Shown one piece after another: positions 37,049 to 47,449 of a DNA stretch of 64,000 nt. Position numbers and translations under genes: made by a program. Below the pieces are notes generated by a model. It did not search any database and was not told the origin of the DNA. It was given only the letters and a program-made list of their open reading frames with translations. Source of the stretch: Paraburkholderia aromaticivorans (GTDB taxonomy: Bacteria; Pseudomonadota; Gammaproteobacteria; Burkholderiales; Burkholderiaceae); NCBI RefSeq assembly GCF_012689525.1, contig NZ_CP051516.1, positions 3,100,001 to 3,164,000 of the forward strand, in the 5' to 3' direction. Numbering within the stretch: position 1 is the first letter of the stretch; each line of letters starts with the position of its first letter.

Positions 37049-37488
37049 GACATACTCCAATCAGGATCTGCACGTTTGTCGAACCGCACGGCCGGTTATG
37101 ACAGTCCGTTTCCAACTTTTTTCTTGCGACGCGGACGAGTCGGGAGACGCACGACTCGCGTGCTAACATTGAGCTTTCGATCGCGCGCATTCTGTCAGAT
37201 GGATGGCCGCGCCCTCTTCACTCTCTTTCGCTACCTGCCGGCTACCTTGATGCGCTTTCCGAATTCCCGTGCCTTCTTCCGCTTGCGCCCCAGTCGCGCA
37301 ACCGGTTGCGCGCGCGCGGAACTCGCGCCGCGTCGCACCGGCGAGCCGTCCCGAACGCTCCCGCTCCACGCCGCCCGGCGCCCGATCTAACGCTGCTCGC
37401 TCCATTGCCTAAGCCGCGTTGTCGGGCTCCGGGCCGATCTCATCCGCACGCTGTTCCCTCAAATGCAGATCGAATTGGAGTACCCGTC
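37049..37488. other. Divergent intergenic region between the DUF1223 operon and rnk
   Basis: About 440 bp. It should hold the promoters of both units. A GGAAACGG stretch near 37107-37114 on the minus strand could be part of an extracytoplasmic-sigma promoter, but no partner box is convincing. Plus-strand frames here (from about 37200) have arginine-rich, non-protein-like translations and are not called. Confidence 0.35.
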
Positions 37489-37899
37489 GTGAAAAAGACG
37501 AAAACCTGTTACCTCACCGAACTCGACGTCGCCCGTCTCGAGAAACACGCAGCCAGGCCCGGTGCGGACGCGCGTTTGCAGGACATGCTCGACGACGTGC
37601 TCGAACGCGCCGTGATCGTCGATTCGCGCGAGATACCGGCCAACGTCGTGACGATGAACTCACAAGCTACGCTGGTCGACGAAACCAGCGGCGAGCACAT
37701 GACCTGGACCGTGGTCTATCCGCCCAATGCGGACTTCGCGCACGGCCGCCTGAACGTGTTCTCGCCCGCCGGCATCGCCTTGCTCGGCGCCAAACGCGGC
37801 GAGCGCATCCGCTTCACGCCGCCGAGCGGCACGGAGAAAGTGCTGAAGCTGGAAAAGATCCTGTTTCAACCCGAAGCCGCCGACGATTTCACCCTGTAA
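37489..37899 (+). CDS. rnk: Rnk, nucleoside diphosphate kinase regulator / GreA-like C-domain protein
   Basis: 136 residues, exactly the usual Rnk length, from GTG 37489 that follows TTGGAG by 8 nt. The short N-terminal region (KKTKTCYLTELDVARLEKHA) replaces the coiled-coil of GreA. The C-terminal GreA/GreB FKBP-like domain is at about 50-132, with NVVTMNSQATLVDE, TVVYPPNADF and VFSPAGIALLGAKRGERIRF. Rnk binds RNA polymerase in other bacteria and affects nucleotide pools. Upstream in-frame extension to 37306 has no ribosome site. Confidence 0.9.
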   Translation: MKKTKTCYLTELDVARLEKHAARPGADARLQDMLDDVLERAVIVDSREIPANVVTMNSQATLVDETSGEHMTWTVVYPPNADFAHGRLNVFSPAGIALLGAKRGERIRFTPPSGTEKVLKLEKILFQPEAADDFTL

Positions 37900-38057
37900 G
37901 CAACGCCCCGCGCGCAACGCAAAACTTTTGCCGCATCATCTCCGGCCGCCCCGTCAATACACAAGAAGCGCGTGGCGGCCCGCTGTTATTTCCGTCATCC
38001 GAATTCTCAAGATGGGTTGCCAAGCAGCGGGCGGCCGGTGTATCGTGTGCGCTGCTA

Positions 38058-38155
38058 ACGCGGGGGTCCTGCGTCGCACGGAGGTCGGAGGTCCGTGCTG
38101 CGTGGGTGAGAAATACCCTTTGAACCTGATCTGGATAATGCCAGCGCAGGGAAGC
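38058..38155 (+). ncRNA. TPP (THI-box) riboswitch upstream of thiC
   Basis: The conserved aptamer pieces are present in order: CGGGGGTCC near 38061, a variable arm, GGGTGAGAAATACCCTTTGA near 38104-38123 (the CUGAGA/ACCCUUU pyrimidine-binding region), then ACCTGATCTGGATAATGCC near 38124-38142 and CAGCGCAGGGAAGCG closing P1. It binds thiamine pyrophosphate and shuts off thiC expression. About 155 nt separate the aptamer from the thiC start; this stretch includes a candidate expression platform, listed separately. Confidence 0.95.
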
Positions 38156-38219
38156 GTACGGATTTCGCACCCAAGCTCTATCGCCTCATCTCTCGCGAAT
38201 TCCGACTACTTCCGTCTCG

Positions 38220-40241
<2,022 letters not shown>

Positions 40242-40310
40242 GGTTCGGGTCGCGGATCGGGCGTCGTTGTTACGCCACCCGATCCGCCAGACCTCTGCAT
40301 TGCAGCAACG

Positions 40311-40333
40311 AAGCCCGCCACTGGCGGGCTTTT
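40311..40333 (+). terminator. Intrinsic terminator after thiC
   Basis: AAGCCCGCC (40311-40319) pairs with GGCGGGCTT (40323-40331) across a 3-nt loop, running into TTTT (40330-40333). It lies 70 bp after the thiC stop. Confidence 0.8.
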
Positions 40334-40496
40334 GCGTTTACGCGATCCGGGCACGCCGCGTGCTGAACGAAGGGAAACACTGGATTACGAAACCCTTGGT
40401 TCGCTGACAACCGCACACGTCCGGATACGGGATGCGGCGATCACATCAAATGCACGGGCCGGACTACTGCCAGCCATCACTACTGGAGTCAACAAC

Positions 40497-40709
40497 ATGA
40501 AATCGATACGTCAAATCGGTACGTTCGCGGCCATCGTGGCCGTCGCGGTGAGCCTTGCCGCGTGTGACGACATGAGCCGTCAGGGGCGCGACACGGCAGT
40601 CGGCGCGGGTTTGGGCGGCGCGGCGGGCGCGGTGGTCGGCGGCAATGCGTTGTCGACCATCGGCGGCGCGGCGGCGGGCGGCGTCATTGGTCATGAGGTG
40701 GGCAAGTAG
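40497..40709 (+). CDS. Small glycine-zipper lipoprotein (OsmB-like)
   Basis: 70 residues from ATG 40497, preceded by TGGAG. A signal with lipobox LAAC (Cys about 23) is followed by DDMSRQGRDTAV and a glycine-zipper helix GAGLGGAAGAVVGGNALSTI typical of osmotically induced OsmB-type lipoproteins that insert in the outer membrane. No operon partner is apparent. Confidence 0.83.
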   Translation: MKSIRQIGTFAAIVAVAVSLAACDDMSRQGRDTAVGAGLGGAAGAVVGGNALSTIGGAAAGGVIGHEVGK

Positions 40710-40961
40710 AGCGTACGGCAACCCATCGCGCTAGGGTTTATGCATGACGCAAGCGTCGGTTGAATGATGCCCGGCCGACAAATAACCCGGTCGGCAGCTG
40801 TTGGACACGACGGGCAATGCGTGTTCCATTCGCATAGCGAAGTGCGCTGCAATGAGGTGAAATAAGCCGTTACGGTTTTGCAATCCTGTCGGCGCCGCGG
40901 CAGCGTAAGCTCACAAGGTGACGCCCCGAATGGCGGCGTTCGATTCAACCAGGAGCGAGTC

Positions 40962-41459
40962 ATGAAGTCCCGCCTCGTCATCACGGTGTGCGCGATCGGC
41001 CAGCGGTTGCCACTGCGTTTTCCCAAGTCTCTTCCGCGTCTTTCGCAAACAGGCATGGCGCTCGGTGGCGCGGTCTGTATGCTTGCGCTGTCCGGTTGCT
41101 ACTATCCGTACGGTTACTATCCGGGCGGCTATAACCCTTACTACGCCACTGTGCCCGCGGGTAGCACCCAGCAAGCGGTGCCGGTCGGGCAAGATAATTT
41201 AACGGCGGCGCAACAACAGCAACTGCAACAACAGCAGCAACAACAGGCGCAGGCGGGTCAACAAATCCCACCGCCGACTTATGCGGTCGCCGCCCCGCCT
41301 GTGTACGCGCCGGCTTATCCCGTCTACTATCCGCCGCCGGTCTATCCGGCTTATTACGGTTATCCGGGTTGGTACGGGCCGTCCGTGGCGATCGGCTTCG
41401 GTTTCGGCGGTTCCTGTTGCGGTCACGGCGGATGGGGCGGCCACGGCCATTGGCACTGA
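40962..41459 (+). CDS. Low-complexity Tyr/Pro/Gln-rich lipoprotein
   Basis: 165 residues from ATG 40962 after AGGAG. A signal peptide ends in the lipobox LSGC (near residue 46), followed by a YYPYGYYPGGYNPYY stretch, a polyglutamine segment (about 14 Q, encoded by CAA/CAG repeats near 41210-41250), Pro/Tyr-rich repeats and a Gly/His tail GGHGHWH. The unusually long N-terminus before the hydrophobic core suggests that the true start may be the Met near residue 32. The His-rich tail may bind metal. No family function is known. Confidence 0.75.
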   Translation: MKSRLVITVCAIGQRLPLRFPKSLPRLSQTGMALGGAVCMLALSGCYYPYGYYPGGYNPYYATVPAGSTQQAVPVGQDNLTAAQQQQLQQQQQQQAQAGQQIPPPTYAVAAPPVYAPAYPVYYPPPVYPAYYGYPGWYGPSVAIGFGFGGSCCGHGGWGGHGHWH

Positions 41460-41624
41460 CACCCGCCTGTACCGTTCAACTTCCTTGATCTTCACACGAT
41501 GCGCTCGCACGGCAGATTTCCCGCCGTGCGGTGCCTGCACGACATCGCGCCCTGCACGCCGCGCCGTCCAGCCCGCGCAAGCCGCGCTCCCAGCGCCCAT
41601 CTGCTTCGCCCGTAGTTTCCCTTC

Positions 41625-41652
41625 TTGACGCGGCCCGGCTGGGTTCTATCCT
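41625..41652 (+). promoter_or_regulatory. Candidate promoter of lldP
   Basis: TTGACG (41625-41630) and TATCCT (41647-41652) with a 16-bp spacer, about 135 bp before the permease start. Good -35, fair -10. The upstream 41460-41624 shows no gene. Confidence 0.45.
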
Positions 41653-41794
41653 TGGTAAGCCACATGCAGTACTCGTTTAAATAAGCGATCCCGGCCGCTC
41701 CCACGTGCCGCCGACGCCCATCCGTCATGCCATAGCGACGCGTTCCGGAGTGCGGGGTGCCGCGTCGAGTCCAAACAACAATGAAGGAGACGTG

Positions 41795-43393
41795 ATGTTT
41801 CACCAACTACTCACTCCTGTCGGCAATTCGCTATTGCCATCGTTCCTCGTCGCGGCGTTGCCGATCATCGTCGTGTTGCTTCTGCTCGGTTGGGCGCGAC
41901 GGCCGGCGTGGCAGGCGTCGCTCGCGGGGTTGATCGTCGGCCTGATCGTCGCGATCCTCGTCTGGCAGTTTCCGGTAGGACTCGCGGTCGATGCCGTGGT
42001 CGCCGGTGCAGTGTTCGCCTGCTGGCCGGTCATGTGGATCGTGTTCACGGCGATCCTGCTTTACAACATCTCGCAGCGCTCGGGTCGCTTCGCGGCCTTT
42101 CGCATGTGGATGATCGACAATCTGCCGAACGACCGGCGCGTGGTGCTGGTGGTGATCGGGTTTTCGTTCGGCGCGCTGCTCGAAGGGATTTCGGGCTTCG
42201 GCACGCCGGTCGCCATCACCAGTTCGCTGCTGATTCTGCTCGGCTTTCCCACGCTCGAAGCGCTCACCTTCACGCTGATCTTCAATACCGCGCCGGTCGC
42301 CTTCGGCGCGCTCGGCGTGCCGATCACCGTGCTCGGCGCGGTCACGCATTTGCCGGCCGATTCGCTCGCCAAGATGGTCGGCCGCCAGTTGCCGTTCTTC
42401 GCCTTCCTGCTGCCCTTCTATGTGATCGGCGTCTATGCGGGCTTTCGCAACATGCTGCGAGTGTGGCCGGTGCTGCTGGTGTCGGGCGCGAGCTTCGCGC
42501 TGACGCAGTTCGTCGCGTCGAACTATGTGAACTACAGCCTGACCGACGTGTTGTCGTCGATGGTCTCGCTCATTCTGACGATCGCCTTCCTGCGCGTCTG
42601 GAGGCCCGCGGCGGATCCGAAGTTCGCGATCAACATCGACCGTGTGGGCGAAGTGCGCGGCAAGATCGGCGGCGGCCAGGGCTGGTATCCGTGGATCATC
42701 GTGTCGGTGGTCGTGATTGTCTGGACCGTGGCGAAGATCTTCCTGATCGGCGACGTCAAGGTGCCGTGGCCAGGGCTCGACAAGGCCGTGTTCATCACGC
42801 TGTACAACACGCCGTACGGCGCGGTGTGGGACTTCCAGCCGCTCGCCACCGGCACCGCCATCCTGGTCGCCGCGCTCATTACGGCGGCCGTGGTCAAACT
42901 GAGCCCGCGCGAGTTCGGCGCGGCCATCGCCGACACGTGGGTGCAGACGCGCATCGCCATCCTGACGGTGGCGACCATCGTCGGGCTCGCGTATCTGATG
43001 AACTACTCGGGGCTCACGTACACGCTCGGCCTCGGCGCCGCCTCGGTCGGACCGTTCTTTCCGCTGGTGTCGGCGTTCCTCGGCTGGGTCGCGGTGTTCC
43101 TGTCTGGCAGCGACACGTCGGGCAACGCGCTGTTCGGCAACCTGCAAGTGGTGGCGGCCAATCAGCTGAATCTCAACCCGATCCTGATGGCGGCGACAAA
43201 CTCGTCGGGCGGCGTGATGGGCAAGATGATTTCGCCGCAGAACATTTCGACCGGGGTGGCGACCACCGAACTCAAAGGCAAGGAAGGCGTGGTGTTCGCC
43301 AAAACCTTCAAGCATTCGATGCTGTTGACGGTGCTGCTCGGCGTGCTGGTGTGGCTGCAGCAGAATTTCTTGCAGTGGATGATTCCGCATTGA
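41795..43393 (+). CDS. lldP: L-lactate/glycolate permease, LldP family
   Basis: 532 residues from ATG 41795, which follows AAGGAG. About 13 membrane helices, starting LLPSFLVAALPIIVVLLLLGWAR in pieces. The LldP signatures are present: WIVFTAILLYNISQRSGRF, FGALLEGISGFGTPVAI, and near the C-terminus FLSGSDTSGNALFGNLQV and NSSGGVMGKMISPQNISTG. It imports lactate (or glycolate) with protons at the inner membrane. No lactate dehydrogenase gene is adjacent; a 13-bp terminator follows. Confidence 0.93.
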   Translation: MFHQLLTPVGNSLLPSFLVAALPIIVVLLLLGWARRPAWQASLAGLIVGLIVAILVWQFPVGLAVDAVVAGAVFACWPVMWIVFTAILLYNISQRSGRFAAFRMWMIDNLPNDRRVVLVVIGFSFGALLEGISGFGTPVAITSSLLILLGFPTLEALTFTLIFNTAPVAFGALGVPITVLGAVTHLPADSLAKMVGRQLPFFAFLLPFYVIGVYAGFRNMLRVWPVLLVSGASFALTQFVASNYVNYSLTDVLSSMVSLILTIAFLRVWRPAADPKFAINIDRVGEVRGKIGGGQGWYPWIIVSVVVIVWTVAKIFLIGDVKVPWPGLDKAVFITLYNTPYGAVWDFQPLATGTAILVAALITAAVVKLSPREFGAAIADTWVQTRIAILTVATIVGLAYLMNYSGLTYTLGLGAASVGPFFPLVSAFLGWVAVFLSGSDTSGNALFGNLQVVAANQLNLNPILMAATNSSGGVMGKMISPQNISTGVATTELKGKEGVVFAKTFKHSMLLTVLLGVLVWLQQNFLQWMIPH

Positions 43394-43401
43394 CGCGGGT
43401 T

Positions 43402-43437
43402 GGGTTGTGCGGGCTGCCCGGCCCGCACAACCCGTTT
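43402..43437 (+). terminator. Strong hairpin terminator after lldP
   Basis: Thirteen-bp perfect stem GGGTTGTGCGGGC (43402-43414) and GCCCGCACAACCC (43421-43433) with a 6-nt loop, then GTTT. It starts 9 bp after the stop codon. The T tract is short, but stem strength makes termination likely. Confidence 0.75.
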
Positions 43438-43820
43438 GGTCGACTCACGCGATGCGCTTCGAGTGGTCGGCAACGGCCGCGCGAACGCCGGCATGCGCCG
43501 CTTTAACCGGATCAGGCCAGAGCGGGCTAACCAGCGATCCCTGAATGATGCGTTGCCGCAATATAATTCACGATCTTCGCTCAAGCCCCCTCTCCCGCCC
43601 AAGCACTTCAGCCCCACCTCACCGCCCCGATCGCAATTTTTCTCACATCAGCGTGAGAATTGCTCGTTTTGCGCGGGGCGCCGTTGCGCTTACGATTAAC
43701 GATTATCAAACGCCTCCGTCTCCCGGATCTTGCCGTTTCATTCCAGCCTGAAACGTTTCGCACGATTGCGCTGCTACGATGCGCAGGCGTCTCGACTCAA
43801 CCGCGCGCGGCGCCACCTCG
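43438..43820. other. Intergenic region upstream of the EamA transporter gene
   Basis: About 380 bp with no supported gene. An AT-richer segment near 43690-43710 has a direct repeat (CGATTAACGATTA) that may form part of the promoter of the following gene. Confidence 0.35.
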
Positions 43821-44747
43821 ATGAATGCTAAAAACCTGTTGCAGTTGCTGATCCTCGCCGCCCTGTGGGGCGCCTCTTTCCTGTTCATCCGGGTCGGCGT
43901 CACCGACTTCGGCGTCGCGCCATTGATGGCGCTGCGCGTCGGCATCGGCGCGGCCTTTCTCGCGATCGTACTGATCGCACGACGTCCGCTGCGCCAGTCC
44001 GCGACGATCCTGCGCACGCGGGCCTTCCCGCTGCTAGTGGTCGGCATTCTGAATTCGGCGGCGCCGTTCTGCCTGTTCGCGTATGCCGAGTTGACGCTGT
44101 CGGCGGGCGTCACGTCCGTGATCAATGCGAGCACGCCGCTGTGGGGCGCGCTAGTCGGCTTTCTGTGGCTGCGCGACCGGTTGAGCGCGCTGCGCACGCT
44201 CGGTCTGGCGATCGGTTTTCTCGGCGTACTGATGCTGGTGTGGGATCAGATCGCCGCGCCCAACGGCACGCCGGCCACACCGCTCACCACCGCGCTCGCG
44301 GCCGGCGCCGCGCTCGGCGCCACGTTGCTGTACGGCATCGCCGCCAACTACACCAAGCGCCATCTGACCGGTGTCGACGCCCTGACCGTCGCCACCGGCA
44401 CGATGACCGGCGCCACCATCGTGCTGCTGCCGCTCGCCGTGATCTACTGGCCGGCGGCGCCGATCTCGCTGCACGCATGGGGCTCGGTGATCGCGCTCGG
44501 CATCGCCTGTACCGGCGTCGCGTATATGCTGTTCTTCCATCTGATCGCGGTGGCCGGACCGGCGCGCGCGATTACGGTGACCTTCGTGATTCCGATCTTC
44601 GGCATTCTGTGGGGCGCGCTGTTTCTCGGCGAAAGCGTCTCGGCCGGCATGCTGGAAGGCTGCGGCGTGATCCTGGTCGGCACCGCGCTCGCCACCGGCG
44701 TGATCAAGCGTTTGCCGTGGATCGGCACGCGCCGCGCCGATAGCTGA
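43821..44747 (+). CDS. EamA-family (DMT) transporter
   Basis: 308 residues from ATG 43821 (MNAKNLLQLLILAALWGASFLF). Ten helices in two EamA repeats; first-repeat signature WGASFLFIRVGVTDFGVAPL, second ends with FVIPIFGILWGALFLGESVS. An in-frame ATG at 43779 would add 14 residues but neither start has a strong ribosome site. Probable metabolite or drug exporter. It is a different branch from the EamA protein at 33 kb. Confidence 0.87.
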   Translation: MNAKNLLQLLILAALWGASFLFIRVGVTDFGVAPLMALRVGIGAAFLAIVLIARRPLRQSATILRTRAFPLLVVGILNSAAPFCLFAYAELTLSAGVTSVINASTPLWGALVGFLWLRDRLSALRTLGLAIGFLGVLMLVWDQIAAPNGTPATPLTTALAAGAALGATLLYGIAANYTKRHLTGVDALTVATGTMTGATIVLLPLAVIYWPAAPISLHAWGSVIALGIACTGVAYMLFFHLIAVAGPARAITVTFVIPIFGILWGALFLGESVSAGMLEGCGVILVGTALATGVIKRLPWIGTRRADS

Positions 44748-44849
44748 AACCCGTTTTATTTCGCGCGAACCAACGTCAACCGCTTGATTTTTATTGAGTT
44801 TGTCTGCGGAGGAAGCTTGCGGCGGGAGGCACTCAGGAAGGCTTGGAAA

Positions 44850-44902
44850 GTTACGTCACCGGGGTAACGTCACGTTACATGCGGCCGCACGTGGCGGCCG
44901 CA
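44850..44902. repeat. Direct and inverted repeats followed by a hairpin
   Basis: GTTACGTCAC (44850-44859) and GTAACGTCAC (44864-44873) form a direct repeat with a 14-bp period. The second copy is part of the perfect inverted repeat GTAACG-TCA-CGTTAC (44864-44878). Two bases later comes the 9-bp stem TGCGGCCGC/GCGGCCGCA (44880-44888, 44894-44902). The repeats may be a regulator site, and the hairpin may stop transcription between the convergent EamA and small-ORF genes. Confidence 0.5.
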
Positions 44903-44914
44903 TCGGTGGGTCAG

Positions 44915-45070
44915 TCAAGGCATCGGCCACTTCATGCGCTGAGTCGCGCTATGCCGAACCCGCAAGCCGGTTGGCCGCCGCGATTCGCGCGGGCTCAAGG
45001 CTGCGCCGCATACCAGCGCCAGGACGAGCAAGCTCGCTGCCCACATCCAGTAAGGAATCACGTCGAACAT
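44915..45070 (-). CDS. Possible single-pass small membrane protein
   Basis: 51 codons from ATG 45070, 6 nt after GGGAG. It starts MFDVIPYWMWAASLLVLALV, one clear N-terminal membrane segment, then a basic tail (PRESRRPTGLRVRHS). The protein-like N-terminus and the well-placed ribosome site support it; the tail is less convincing. No family is recognised. Lies between EamA and bamC. Confidence 0.45.
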   Translation of the reverse strand: MFDVIPYWMWAASLLVLALVCGAALSPRESRRPTGLRVRHSATQRMKWPMP

Positions 45071-45183
45071 GGCCATCTCCCGTTGAATGCCGGTTCGGAC
45101 CGGTATTCAGGGAATTAAGCAAAAGACGTGCGCATGCGTTGAACGATCTCTTCCGGTCACGCACTGCCGGAAACTCAGGGCAT

Positions 45184-45219
45184 AAAAAAACCCGCCCGGA
45201 GTCGTTCCCGCGCGGGTTT
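45184..45219 (-). terminator. Intrinsic terminator of bamC
   Basis: AAACCCGC (45188-45195) and GCGGGTTT (45212-45219) form the stem; on the minus strand the hairpin runs into seven T residues (A tract 45184-45190). It is about 30 bp after the bamC stop. Confidence 0.8.
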
Positions 45220-45250
45220 CAGACAGCGTTACCGCCTGCGGCGGCCCTGA

Positions 45251-46483
45251 TCAGTGCAACTGGTCGGTCATCAGACTCATGATCTGCTTGGCCTGCGGGC
45301 TCTGGTCGATCGTGCCCTTGTCGTCGACCACGGCCACGCGCGTCTGGTTAGGCGTTACCGCGCGCACGTTCACCAGATACTGCTTGGCAACTTTTTCCTT
45401 CTTGCCGTGGAAAACCTGGCTCCAGAAGCCCTGTTCGGCCGACGTCATGTCCTTCGGATCGACGTAGCGCACGAAGTACAGGCCGCGGGTCAGATCGCGG
45501 TCGTCGACGGTGAAGTTGCTGCGGTCGAGCGCGAGGCCCACGCGCAACCATGCGCGGTCATACGGCTCGCCGAGCGTGAGTTCCGTCGACGAGAGCTGCG
45601 CTTCGGTGCCGTTCGCGTCTGCATCCGGCATGGGTTGCTGGGCGGACAGCGCGACGTTTTGCGCCGCCGTGGCCGCAGCCGCCGACTTGGCGCCCGCCGT
45701 GGCCGCGTTCGGCGCTGTTTGCGCGCCGGCCGGCGACAAATCGGCGTTTTGCGCGTCAACCGGCTTCGTGCGCGAATCAGCCAGCGCCAGCGCCGCCATC
45801 AGCCGCTTCAGGTATTCCTGTTCGAGGCCCGGATCGTTCGGCTTCGCCACCCACGTGCTCGAATCGTTGTTCGTGCCGGTCAGCGCCTCGCGCATGCCCT
45901 TCTGGCTGACGAACACGTACGTGCCGCCATTCGGCGCTGCTTCCAGACGCGTGCGGTACTTGTTGCGCTCCGAGGTCACGTAGCTGTTGCCCATGGCCTT
46001 GGACAGCGTGCCCCGGATCAGGCCTTCGTTGATCTGCGCGTGCGTTTCGTTCCAGTCGGTTTCCATCACGCCCTTGTCGCGCTGGTCGACCACCAGCAGG
46101 AAGCCCTGTTCCTGCCAGAAGCGGCGAATCTGCGCCCATGCCTGGTCGGGCGCCTTGTTGTCGATGACGAGCCAGCTTTCCGTGCCGTCGCGCTGGATAT
46201 GCATGCCGGTGACCGCCGGCGCCACCACCACGGAATTGGCCGACGGCGCTTGCGCCTGAACCTGCTTGAGCGTGGACAACGAGGTTTCGCCGCCCTGCGG
46301 GGGCAACGAACGCTGATCGGCCGTCTCATCGATCATGTTCGGCGGTACGGCAAGTGACACTTGCTTCGATTTCGAGTCGCTTTTGTAGTCGATTTTGGTC
46401 GGCGACGAGGTGCCGCAGCCGGCGACCAGACCGCCTGCCATCAGCATTACTGCAAACCGCTTGGTAAGACGAAGATCAGTCAT
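45251..46483 (-). CDS. bamC: BamC (NlpB), outer-membrane assembly lipoprotein
   Basis: 410 residues. Lipobox VAGC (Cys about 23) after a signal RFAVMLMAGGL. The N-terminal unstructured stretch that contacts BamD is KIDYKSDSKSKQVSLAVPPNM. Two helix-grip domains follow: first about 105-225 (WLVIDNKAPDQAWAQIRRFW, QGFLLVVDQRDKGVMETDW), second about 300-400 (LGEPYDRAWLRVGLALDRS, DRDLTRGLYFVRYVD). A linker rich in Ala/Gln/Pro between them makes it longer than E. coli BamC (344). It helps the BAM complex insert outer-membrane proteins. It is usually cotranscribed with dapA in proteobacteria, but no dapA lies upstream here. Confidence 0.93.
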   Translation of the reverse strand: MTDLRLTKRFAVMLMAGGLVAGCGTSSPTKIDYKSDSKSKQVSLAVPPNMIDETADQRSLPPQGGETSLSTLKQVQAQAPSANSVVVAPAVTGMHIQRDGTESWLVIDNKAPDQAWAQIRRFWQEQGFLLVVDQRDKGVMETDWNETHAQINEGLIRGTLSKAMGNSYVTSERNKYRTRLEAAPNGGTYVFVSQKGMREALTGTNNDSSTWVAKPNDPGLEQEYLKRLMAALALADSRTKPVDAQNADLSPAGAQTAPNAATAGAKSAAAATAAQNVALSAQQPMPDADANGTEAQLSSTELTLGEPYDRAWLRVGLALDRSNFTVDDRDLTRGLYFVRYVDPKDMTSAEQGFWSQVFHGKKEKVAKQYLVNVRAVTPNQTRVAVVDDKGTIDQSPQAKQIMSLMTDQLH

Positions 46484-46943
46484 GTTCGGGGAATCCTTCC
46501 GCTACGCCACGGCAAGTTTCCGTGGATCAACCCAACATTTTACCGATCCCGGCGAGTCATGTGCAAAAACCCGGGTTTGCCCGTGAATTAAGCAGCGCGA
46601 GGCGCGTGCAAACGACGCGGTTTTGACGTGCGAGATGGACACCGAAGCGCCCACTTCCGTCAGCCTTTTCGTGAGTCGCAAGAGCCTCGTTTTCGCGCCC
46701 GAAACGATCTGACGCACGTCAAATTTAACAGTTGCCCACATTTCCCAACGAACTGTCAGACGCGCCCTACATCATCGTCAGATCATTGATTCGATGGCAC
46801 TTTTCGACGCCCTCTCAAGGTCAATTTTGATATATCGAAATTAGCTGAATGCCGCTTCCAGTAACGGTCAGAAAACCCGAGTGATATCTTGAAATGGACA
46901 TCACAAGAAGCCTTTGAGTGCTTCAGCCACGGGACCGACCGTC
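46484..46943. other. Divergent intergenic region between bamC and the DUF2844 gene
   Basis: About 460 bp. A small inverted repeat CCACGG/CCGTGG (46507-46512, 46520-46525) lies just upstream of the bamC start. An AT-rich block at about 46820-46850 (TTTTGATATATCGAAATTAG) probably holds the plus-strand promoter. A minus-strand frame of 79 codons (46502-46741) has no ribosome site or family features and is not called. Confidence 0.4.
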
Positions 46944-47408
46944 ATGCCATTGCCTACCCTCACCCCGACTCTTGCAGCCTTGGCGATCGCGGTCGCCGTG
47001 TTGTGCGCGAGCCTCGACGCGCGCGCCGAATTGGGCGGCGTCATGCCGTCTCAGGCGGATGCGAGCGCAAGCGCGCCGCGCGCCGTGTTGAACGGGGCGC
47101 TGCGGGTGCGCACGCTGACCGACGCGGGCAACACGACCATCACCGAATACGCGACGAACACCGGCCAGATCATCGCCTACGCGTGGCAAGGCCCAACCAT
47201 GCCGGATTTGCGCGCGCTGCTCGGCAAGTACGCCGACTCGTATCGCGCCGGCGCCGCCGCGGCGACAGCGGACGGTAACCTGCATGTCTCACGCGTGGCG
47301 CGGCCGGACGTGATCGTGGAATCCGGCGGCCCGATGCGCGCTTACGCGGGCCGCGCATGGCTGCCCACGGCGCTGCCGCCCGGCGTCACGGCCGACGATT
47401 TCCAGTGA
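46944..47408 (+). CDS. DUF2844 exported protein
   Basis: 154 residues from ATG 46944 (MPLPTLTPTLAALAIAVAVL), which starts a clean signal peptide ending LDARA. A TTG at 46914 in the same frame is less likely. The mature protein begins ELGGVMPSQADAS and has the DUF2844 features RTLTDAGNTTITEYATNTG and AYAWQGPTMPDLRALLGKY, with a conserved tail on aspect AGRAWLPTALPPGV. Function unknown. Translationally linked to the DUF3443 gene (the DUF3443 frame opens at its stop codon). Confidence 0.83.
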   Translation: MPLPTLTPTLAALAIAVAVLCASLDARAELGGVMPSQADASASAPRAVLNGALRVRTLTDAGNTTITEYATNTGQIIAYAWQGPTMPDLRALLGKYADSYRAGAAAATADGNLHVSRVARPDVIVESGGPMRAYAGRAWLPTALPPGVTADDFQ

Positions 47409-47449
47409 TGGGCACCGGTACAAGCACCCGGCATCAGCACCACGCCTCG

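Noticed and set aside
41210..41260. CAA/CAG run as a possible repeat element or CRISPR-like array
   Set aside because: It is the in-frame polyglutamine segment of a lipoprotein gene. No spaced direct repeats of CRISPR type were found anywhere in the window.
44794..45282. Plus-strand 162-codon frame between EamA and bamC
   Set aside because: It runs across the repeat cluster and the bamC terminator and has an Arg/Ser-rich, non-protein-like translation.
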